From positions 1 through 64,000 of the forward strand of contig CALHAM010000012.1 in assembly GCA_937934275.1 (NCBI GenBank): 64,000 bases of DNA, written 5' to 3'. Origin of the DNA: an uncultured Saprospiraceae bacterium. GTDB taxonomy: Bacteria; Bacteroidota; Bacteroidia; Chitinophagales; Saprospiraceae. The notes beneath the pieces are model-generated. The model was not told the origin of the DNA. It saw nothing but the letters and a program-made list of their open reading frames with translations, and made no database searches. Position numbers and translations under genes: made by a program. The stretch's first letter is position 1, and the number at the start of each line of letters is the position of its first letter. Shown here piece after piece: positions 58,093 through 64,000 of the stretch.

Positions 58093-61089
58093 TTAGAAAG
58101 TAGCGTTTAGGCCCAGGGTCAGGATGCGCGCTTGAGGTGGCGTGTAGAAGTCGTGTCCCAAATTGACGGAACTGATGTAGGTGGCGTTCACCTCTGGGTC
58201 ATAACCTTCGTACTTGGTGAAGGTGAACAGGTTTTGGGCGGCTAAGTAAACGAACAAGTTTTCCATGCGCACCCGCGAGGTGAGGCTTCTCGGCAGGGTA
58301 TAGCCAAAGGTGAGGGCGCGAACGCGCAGGTAAGAGCCGTCTTGCACCCAACGGCTCGATTTGATGGCCCCATTGCCGCTGTACAGGCGAGGCTCCGGAA
58401 TTTTGGTGATTTGGCCGGGCTGGCGCCAGTAATCGAGCTGGTCCTTCGATTGGTTGTCGAAATAGTCGCCGTTGACCGACTGGAAGAAGCCAGCAATGTT
58501 GTACAAGTCGTTGCCATACACGAATTGCAACTGCACATCCAAAGAGAAGCCCATGAAGCTGAAGCGGTTATTCATGCCGCCGAAAAAGTCGGGGTGTGGG
58601 TTACCCACGATTTGGTTGCGTTTTTCGTCGGGCAGGGCCAAAAAGTCGTCCTGGTCTAAGATGTTGCCGTCGGTGTCGAAGTATTGAGCATTGCCGTTGT
58701 CGGGGTTTACTCCGGCGTATTTAGGCCCCCAGAAATAGCCGAAAGGCTGCCCTTCGGACACCCGACCGAGCTGGCGCGAACCGCCGTCAATGGTGGAGCC
58801 GTTCATGTTGGTTACTTTATTCCGATAGGTGCTCAGGTTGAAGCTCGTGGTCCAGCGGAATTTGCCTACGAGATTTTGGGTGGTGAGCACAAACTCAAAG
58901 CCGGTGTTCGTCATGTCACCAATGTTTTTGGTGATGCTGGTAAAGCCATTAGAAGCAGGCAGGGGCAGGTTGAGCAGTAGGCCTTTCGTGCGCTTGTCGA
59001 AATAGTCCACGCTTGCTGAAATGCGGTCGTTGAAGAAACCAAAATCAACGCCGACGTTAAGTTGGTCGGTGGTTTCCCACGTCAAGTTCTCATCGCCGAT
59101 GCGGGTGGGCACAATGCCCGACAAGTCGCCCACGAAGCTAGCCCCCCACAGTGAGCGCCAGGCAAAGTTCCCGATTTCGGCATTGCCAGTGCGACCATAG
59201 CTCGCGCGCAGCTTAAGGAAGTTAATGGTGCGACTGTCGCGCAAAAACGACTCATTGCTCAAGACGTAGCCCACGGAGCCGGCCGGGAAAAAGCCAAAGC
59301 GATTGTTTTTGCCGAAACGCGACGAGCCGTCTACGCGTCCGCTGAGGCCGACCAAGAAGCGATCAAACAGCTTTAGGTTGGCCCGAGCAAAGTAAGAGGT
59401 AAAGGCGTATGCCGACTCGTTTGAAGAGGCCTGCACAATTTTAGCGGCAGAGGCAATCTTCGTGAAGCGGTCGTTGGGCAAGCCCTCCCCCGTGCTGCTC
59501 GTCGAGCGCGTGTTGCCGCTCTGGTACTGCATGCCCAAAGTCGCATTGAGGTCGAGGTTTTGCCCAAATTTTTGCACGTACTGGAAGAAGCTGTTGACGT
59601 TTTGGTTCAATACGTTGACCTGGTTGCTGTAGCTTTCGCCCGTAGGTGCTCCGTCAAGCGTTTGGCGACCGCGGAATTGCTCCTCTTGTAGGTTCAACCA
59701 GTCGATGCCGTATTCCGTGCGGAACGACAGGCGGTCGGTGATATCCCATTGCCCATAGAGGGTGCTGAGCGAGCGATAGGTTGTGGCATTGTTAAAGCCG
59801 TTTTCCAGGTCGATGAGGTTGTTGTAGTACAGCGTATTCTGGTTGAGCTTGCCGGTGGCCGGGTCAATTTTGGGCTGAATGGGCGGCAGAGCATTCAACT
59901 GCAGAGGATTGGAGAAGGCATTGTCGCTGGGCACGCGTTGGTTGAGGCTCTTGATGAGGCTCAGGTTGGTGCCGAAACGCAGGCGGTTAGAAGCCTTGTG
60001 CTCCAGGTTGATGCGGCCCGTTAGGCGGTCGAGCGCATTGCCGCGCAAAATACCCACTTGGTCGTTCCAAGTACCGCTCACCAAAAAAGTCGTGCGTGCG
60101 TCGCCGCCGGTAATGCTCAGCGAAGCATTGCGCACGCTCCCCGGCTGGAAGGCCTCACTGGCCCAATCGGTGTCGTAGTTGCTGTTCCAGTCGTCGGTGC
60201 CCGTCTCGCCCGCAAACTCCTCGGCAGCGTCGAGCTCGCCAAAATCGGAGTGTTGTGCAGCATAAGAGAAGAGCTCGCGGTACTCGGCGGCATTGAGCCA
60301 TTGGCGCTTGCGGGTGGGGCTTGACCAACCGCCGTAAAGGCCCAAAGAGACCTTAGTGCGCCCGGCCCGCCCATTCTTGGTCGTAACGAGCACCACGCCA
60401 TTGGAAGCGCGTGCGCCGTAAATAGCAGCAGCCGCAGCGTCTTTCAGAATTTCAATCGACTCAATGTCTTCGGGCGCAATCGTCGCCAGCGGGTTGTCGG
60501 GCTCGGTAGCACTGCCTACCCTCTCCGAAATGACGGGCACTCCGTCAATGACGAACAGCGGCTGGTTGCCTGCCGACACCGATGAAATACCCCGAACGCG
60601 GATGTTTAGCCCTTGACCCAACTTACCGCTGCCTGAGTTGATGAAAACCCCAGCCGCACGGCCCTGAATGGCATTCTCAAACGTCTGCACTGGCTGAAAT
60701 TCGAACTCGCGCGAACTCAACTTCGCAATAGAGCCGGTCAAATCTTGGCGATAGGCCGTACCAAAACCCACCACTACGACTTCACCTAATGCTGAGCCGC
60801 TTTCGACCATCACCACATCCAACTCGCGCTGGGCATTCACCGGAACCTCCAACTGACCGTAACCCGTATACGAGAAAACCAGCACGGCATCCGGCCCTGG
60901 CACTTGTATACTAAACTTGCCATCATTGCCCGTAGAAGTCCCTCTAATGGTGTTCTTGACCACCACCGTAACTCCAGCAAGAGGCTCGCCGGCTTCGTCT
61001 TTAACTTGGCCAGCAACTGTATAGCTCTGCGCTAACAGCAGTGAGGTGGTGCCAAGCCAAAGGCATAAAAAAGTAATTAATTGCTTCAT
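58093..61089 (-). CDS. SusC/RagA-family TonB-dependent outer-membrane transporter
   Basis: 998 residues. Signal peptide (ends ~LLLAQ), CarboxypepD_reg-like domain (~22-100; VAGQVKDEAGEPLAGVTVVVKN, FSYTGYGQLEVPV), plug with the SusC signature (VVVGFGTAYRQDLTGSIAKL, NIRVRGISSVSAGNQPLFVIDGVPV), TonB-like interaction region and a long barrel (~210-998) ending LTLGLNATF. It imports a bulky ligand delivered by SusD using TonB energy. No ECF sigma/anti-sigma pair is visible next to it. Confidence 0.95.
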   Translation of the reverse strand: MKQLITFLCLWLGTTSLLLAQSYTVAGQVKDEAGEPLAGVTVVVKNTIRGTSTGNDGKFSIQVPGPDAVLVFSYTGYGQLEVPVNAQRELDVVMVESGSALGEVVVVGFGTAYRQDLTGSIAKLSSREFEFQPVQTFENAIQGRAAGVFINSGSGKLGQGLNIRVRGISSVSAGNQPLFVIDGVPVISERVGSATEPDNPLATIAPEDIESIEILKDAAAAAIYGARASNGVVLVTTKNGRAGRTKVSLGLYGGWSSPTRKRQWLNAAEYRELFSYAAQHSDFGELDAAEEFAGETGTDDWNSNYDTDWASEAFQPGSVRNASLSITGGDARTTFLVSGTWNDQVGILRGNALDRLTGRINLEHKASNRLRFGTNLSLIKSLNQRVPSDNAFSNPLQLNALPPIQPKIDPATGKLNQNTLYYNNLIDLENGFNNATTYRSLSTLYGQWDITDRLSFRTEYGIDWLNLQEEQFRGRQTLDGAPTGESYSNQVNVLNQNVNSFFQYVQKFGQNLDLNATLGMQYQSGNTRSTSSTGEGLPNDRFTKIASAAKIVQASSNESAYAFTSYFARANLKLFDRFLVGLSGRVDGSSRFGKNNRFGFFPAGSVGYVLSNESFLRDSRTINFLKLRASYGRTGNAEIGNFAWRSLWGASFVGDLSGIVPTRIGDENLTWETTDQLNVGVDFGFFNDRISASVDYFDKRTKGLLLNLPLPASNGFTSITKNIGDMTNTGFEFVLTTQNLVGKFRWTTSFNLSTYRNKVTNMNGSTIDGGSRQLGRVSEGQPFGYFWGPKYAGVNPDNGNAQYFDTDGNILDQDDFLALPDEKRNQIVGNPHPDFFGGMNNRFSFMGFSLDVQLQFVYGNDLYNIAGFFQSVNGDYFDNQSKDQLDYWRQPGQITKIPEPRLYSGNGAIKSSRWVQDGSYLRVRALTFGYTLPRSLTSRVRMENLFVYLAAQNLFTFTKYEGYDPEVNATYISSVNLGHDFYTPPQARILTLGLNATF

Positions 61090-61160
61090 AAGATAGCGTA
61101 ATTTAGTGAATAATTGCGAAAAAAGTAATTAACCAACGCCCTTGAAAACACAGGGCGTAG

Positions 61161-61170
61161 CTTTGCAAAG
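61161..61170. promoter_or_regulatory. 10-bp palindrome (ctttgcaaag) between divergent susC and htrA
   Basis: Perfect palindrome overlapping TAGCTTTG on the plus strand (61158-61165, exact -7 box, 191 nt before htrA) and GACCTTTG on the minus strand (one mismatch, ~77 nt before susC). It may combine two back-to-back -7 boxes of a divergent promoter. Confidence 0.3.
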
Positions 61171-61356
61171 GTCACATTTTTTTAATTTCTAAAAAACTCT
61201 GAGTTTAACCTTCCTGCAGCTTGTCGTTTTAGTAAATGCCTCATCTTTCCTCTCAAACGGCGGGCATACCACAAGCAAAAACGGACGCGTTAAGGCGCCG
61301 TGAGCGACCTTTATGGTCGGGTGTTTGTTTATCTGTAGAAAAACCGCTCAACCACT

Positions 61357-62802
61357 ATGCGCACAGTAGTTCAAATGATCATCGTCGGTCTGCTCAGCGC
61401 CTGGGCAGCCGTGTTTTGGTATCGATACAGCGAACAGAAGGACACCTCTTCGGCTTGGGGAAGTAATCAGGACGGCGAAGCACGCTACACTCGCTTAGTC
61501 GAGACGTTGTTCAATGCCCGTTCGAGCACACCCATGCTGTCGGCCACACCCACTAACTTTACCCTCGCTGCAGAAATCTCTACGCCGGCGGTAGTCAATG
61601 TAAGAGCACTTGTTGAGATGGAACGCGGACTGTGGGGGCGCTCGCTGAGCAACTCCTCCGGCTCAGGCGTTATTCTTTCGCCCGACGGCTACATCGCCAC
61701 CAATCACCACGTCATTGAGAACAGCCGCGACATTAAGGTTACCTTAGCCGATAAGCGCGTTTTCCCAGCCCGCCTGGTCGGCTCCGACCCTTCTACCGAC
61801 ATTGCCCTACTAAAAATCGATGCCGTGGAGCTGCCCTTCTTGGTGTTTGGCAATAGCGACTCGGTGCGCGTAGGCGAATGGGTGCTGGCTGTGGGCAATC
61901 CCTTCAATTTAGAGAGCACCGTAACGGCGGGCATCGTCAGCGCCAAAGGTCGAAACATCAATATTTTGGGCGGCGCCACCAGCATCGAGTCATTCATTCA
62001 GACGGATGCCGCCGTCAATCCAGGGAATAGCGGCGGGGCACTGGTCAATACTTTTGGAGAACTCATCGGCATCAACACTGCCATCGTAACCGAGTCGGGC
62101 AGCTACGAGGGCTACTCTTTCGCCGTGCCGTCCAATTTAGTCCAAAAGGTCGTGCGCGACCTGCGCGAATTTGGTGAGGTACACCGCGCTTTTTTGGGCG
62201 TGAGTATCGAAGACCTTAACAGCGAAATCGCACAAGATTTGGGACTGCCCAATGCCGACGGCGTGCGCGTCACGCGCGTCAGCCCTAACGGCGCCGCCGC
62301 CGATGCGGGGCTACAAGCCGGCGACGTCATCCTGAGCATCAACAACATCGCTATGCGTCGGACGCCCGAGCTGCAAGAGTACATCGGACGCATGCGCCCG
62401 GGTGAGCGCGTGGCTATCGAATACTGGCGCCACGGCATTCGACGCCGCGCCGACGCCGTGCTCAAAGACCGCAACAATTCTACCGCTTCCATCCCGCGCG
62501 CTACCGGCTTAGAATTCAGCCAGCAACTGGGCTTTGAACTGCGCGAACTAACGCCTGAAGAAAAGCAGCGCATGCGCATCAAGGGGGCCATGGTGGTCAG
62601 CGTCCGCAAGGGCAGCATCATCTACGACACCAACATGGTGCCCGGCTACATCATCACCAGCGTCAACGGCAGCCGCGTGTCTAACGTCGCCGAAGCCATA
62701 GACTGCATCCGAAATGCCTACAACCTTGTCGTGTTGGATGGCTATTACGAGGGCGAACCCGACCTATACTCTTATCGCTTCCGGAAAGACCCTAGCAAAT
62801 AG
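61357..62802 (+). CDS. HtrA/Deg-family periplasmic serine protease with PDZ domains
   Basis: 481 residues with an N-terminal membrane segment or signal (~4-22). Trypsin-like domain: GSGVILSPDGYIATNHHVIEN (His ~118), GSDPSTDIALLKI (Asp ~148), AAVNPGNSGGALV (Ser ~225). A PDZ domain follows (~262-350; FLGVSIEDLNSEIAQDLGLP, GAAADAGLQAGDVILSINN), and the C-terminal ~85 residues (GFELRELTPEEKQRMRIKGAMVVSVRKGS) look like a second PDZ-like domain. It degrades or refolds damaged envelope proteins. Converges on asnB with a 6-bp gap. Confidence 0.95.
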   Translation: MRTVVQMIIVGLLSAWAAVFWYRYSEQKDTSSAWGSNQDGEARYTRLVETLFNARSSTPMLSATPTNFTLAAEISTPAVVNVRALVEMERGLWGRSLSNSSGSGVILSPDGYIATNHHVIENSRDIKVTLADKRVFPARLVGSDPSTDIALLKIDAVELPFLVFGNSDSVRVGEWVLAVGNPFNLESTVTAGIVSAKGRNINILGGATSIESFIQTDAAVNPGNSGGALVNTFGELIGINTAIVTESGSYEGYSFAVPSNLVQKVVRDLREFGEVHRAFLGVSIEDLNSEIAQDLGLPNADGVRVTRVSPNGAAADAGLQAGDVILSINNIAMRRTPELQEYIGRMRPGERVAIEYWRHGIRRRADAVLKDRNNSTASIPRATGLEFSQQLGFELRELTPEEKQRMRIKGAMVVSVRKGSIIYDTNMVPGYIITSVNGSRVSNVAEAIDCIRNAYNLVVLDGYYEGEPDLYSYRFRKDPSK

Positions 62803-62808
62803 TTCCTC

Positions 62809-64000
62809 TTACTGCGCGGCCTGATGAACGGAACGCACCGACCGACCCGAAGGGTCGTTCATGCGCCGAAAAGACTCGTCCCAAGCCAAGGCCTCGGGTG
62901 TGGAGCAAGCCACCGAGGGCACCGAAGGGACGCAAGCAGCAGCAGCATCTGAGGGAAAGTGCTCGGCAAAGAGACAGCGATAATAGTATTCCTCCTTGGT
63001 CATGGGCGGGTTAATCGGAAAGCGATAGTGCGCATGAGCGAGCTCCTCGTCCGATACGGCTTGAGCCGTAATCTGCTTTAAGGTATCAATCCAGCTATAG
63101 CCCACTCCGTCTGAAAACTGCTCCTTTTGCCGCCAAGCAATGTCGGGGTGCAAGATGTCTTCAAAGGCCTTCCGAAGCACCCACTTTTCCATGCGGCCAT
63201 TGGCTGGGCGCTTATCTTCCGGATTGAGGCGCATGGCCACATCCATAAACTCTTTGTCTAAGAACGGCACGCGCCCCTCTACTCCCCAAGCAGCCAATGA
63301 CTTGTTGGCCCGCAGGCAGTCGTAAAGGTGCAACTTACTCAGCTTGCGCACCGTCTCCTCATGAAAAGCCCGTGCGTCCGGGGCCTTATGAAAATACAGA
63401 TAGCCGCCAAAAAGCTCGTCGGAGCCTTCGCCCGAAAGCACCATCTTGATCCCCATGGCCTTAATGGCCCGCGCCATCAGATACATCGGCGTAGAGGCGC
63501 GCACGGTGGTAACGTCGTAGGTCTCTAAGTGGTAAATAACCTCTCGCAAGGCATCCAACCCCTCTTGTATGGTGAAATGTATCTCGTGATGCACCGTCTT
63601 GAGGTAATCCGCCATTTTACGCGCTGCCGCCAAATCAGGCGAGCCTTTTAGCCCTACGGCAAAAGAATGCAACTGAGGCCACCACGCCTCGCTGATGCTC
63701 CCCGTCTCGATGCGCCTCGGCGCGTACTTTTTAGCTATAGCTGCAATGATAGACGAGTCTAACCCACCCGACAGCAATACCCCATAGGGCACATCGGACA
63801 TGAGCTGCCGCTCCACAGCGCGCTCCAAAGCGTAGCGCAAAGCGCGGAGGTCGGTAGGGTTGTCCTGGACGGCTTCATACGCAAACCAGTCGCGCTCGTA
63901 CCAGCGCCGAGGCTCCGCCCCCTCAGGACTGTACAGATAATGCCCGGGAGGAAACTCCCGAAACTGCCGGCAAATGCCTTCAAGCGCTTTCAATTCGGAA
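62809..64000 (-). CDS. asnB: Asparagine synthase (glutamine-hydrolysing), 5'-truncated by the window edge
   Basis: About 397 C-terminal residues; the frame is open through base 64000 and the N-terminal glutaminase domain lies outside. The internal SELKALEGICRQFREFPPGHYL aligns with the AsnB middle region by memory. The synthetase PP-loop is LLSGGLDSSIIAAIAKKY, with VLSGEGSDELFGGYLYFHKAP and RVPFLDKEFMDVAMRLNPEDK downstream, all typical of bacterial AsnB. It makes asparagine from aspartate, glutamine and ATP. Contrast with the divergent asparagine-synthase-like gene at 14485. The TTG at 63993 is not its start. Confidence 0.93.
   Translation of the reverse strand, partial: SELKALEGICRQFREFPPGHYLYSPEGAEPRRWYERDWFAYEAVQDNPTDLRALRYALERAVERQLMSDVPYGVLLSGGLDSSIIAAIAKKYAPRRIETGSISEAWWPQLHSFAVGLKGSPDLAAARKMADYLKTVHHEIHFTIQEGLDALREVIYHLETYDVTTVRASTPMYLMARAIKAMGIKMVLSGEGSDELFGGYLYFHKAPDARAFHEETVRKLSKLHLYDCLRANKSLAAWGVEGRVPFLDKEFMDVAMRLNPEDKRPANGRMEKWVLRKAFEDILHPDIAWRQKEQFSDGVGYSWIDTLKQITAQAVSDEELAHAHYRFPINPPMTKEEYYYRCLFAEHFPSDAAAACVPSVPSVACSTPEALAWDESFRRMNDPSGRSVRSVHQAAQ

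Noticed and set aside
63991-63993. Start of asnB at the right edge
   Set aside because: The codon is TTG, and the frame continues in the family pattern (SELKALEG) to the window end, so the true start is outside.
1-64000. tRNA, rRNA, CRISPR, insertion sequence or prophage
   Set aside because: No cloverleaf, rRNA block, repeat-spacer array, transposase or phage gene was recognised on reading both strands; a dedicated RNA search could still find small RNAs.

Overview
The window looks like a chromosomal segment of a Bacteroidota bacterium, roughly 55% GC by eye. The markers are a fused LpxC/FabZ protein, a SusC/SusD pair, the type IX secretion (T9SS) protein PorQ, several secreted proteins ending in T9SS-type sorting domains, a three-gene sdhCAB operon with a single cytochrome b subunit, and TAnnTTTG-type -7 promoter elements. 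The N-terminal domain of the first surface protein recalls Saprospiria-like bacteria, but I cannot place the organism below phylum with confidence. I saw no rRNA, tRNA, CRISPR array, insertion sequence or prophage.

Layout. 1-9.6 kb: envelope and secreted proteins (partial adhesin-like surface protein, subtilisin-like protease, FemAB-like transferase, LptC, Omp28-like protein, PhoD-type phosphatase). 9.7-21.7 kb: one co-directional surface-polysaccharide locus with three glycosyltransferases, an O-antigen ligase/polymerase, a NodB deacetylase, an asparagine-synthase-like protein, two paralogous GNAT/FemAB-like transferases around a methyltransferase, and an ATP-grasp ligase. 21.7-36.5 kb: mixed housekeeping (phosphatase/arsenate-reductase-like protein, amidase, DinB-like protein, sdhCAB, cytidine deaminase, a Kazal/PKD secreted protein, an RluB-like pseudouridine synthase, TraB/GumN-like protein). 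36.5-48.1 kb: a long minus-strand envelope-lipid region, read from 48 kb downward. 48.3-64 kb: RecR, universal stress protein, TruA, MORN lipoprotein, PorQ, a membrane GT2, an ATP-grasp protein, ribosomal protein L25, SusD/SusC, an HtrA protease and a truncated asparagine synthetase.

The most striking block is 43.1-48.1 kb. In tight operon order it encodes a fatty-acid 2-hydroxylase-like protein, serine palmitoyltransferase, a GNAT protein of the family that includes bacterial ceramide synthase, a desaturase strongly resembling animal sphingolipid delta-4 desaturase (DES1), and an NAD-dependent reductase that could be CerR. PgpA and GtrA proteins follow, then DUF5686, LpxC/FabZ and LpxA. Together they predict a bacterium that makes ceramides with eukaryote-like tailoring (4,5-trans double bond and 2-hydroxy acyl chain), encoded next to its lipid A genes. 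The enzyme families are recognised from sequence motifs; the product structure is inference.

The polysaccharide locus combines sugar transfer with amide- and acyl-forming chemistry, so it may build an amino-acid- or amide-decorated surface glycan.
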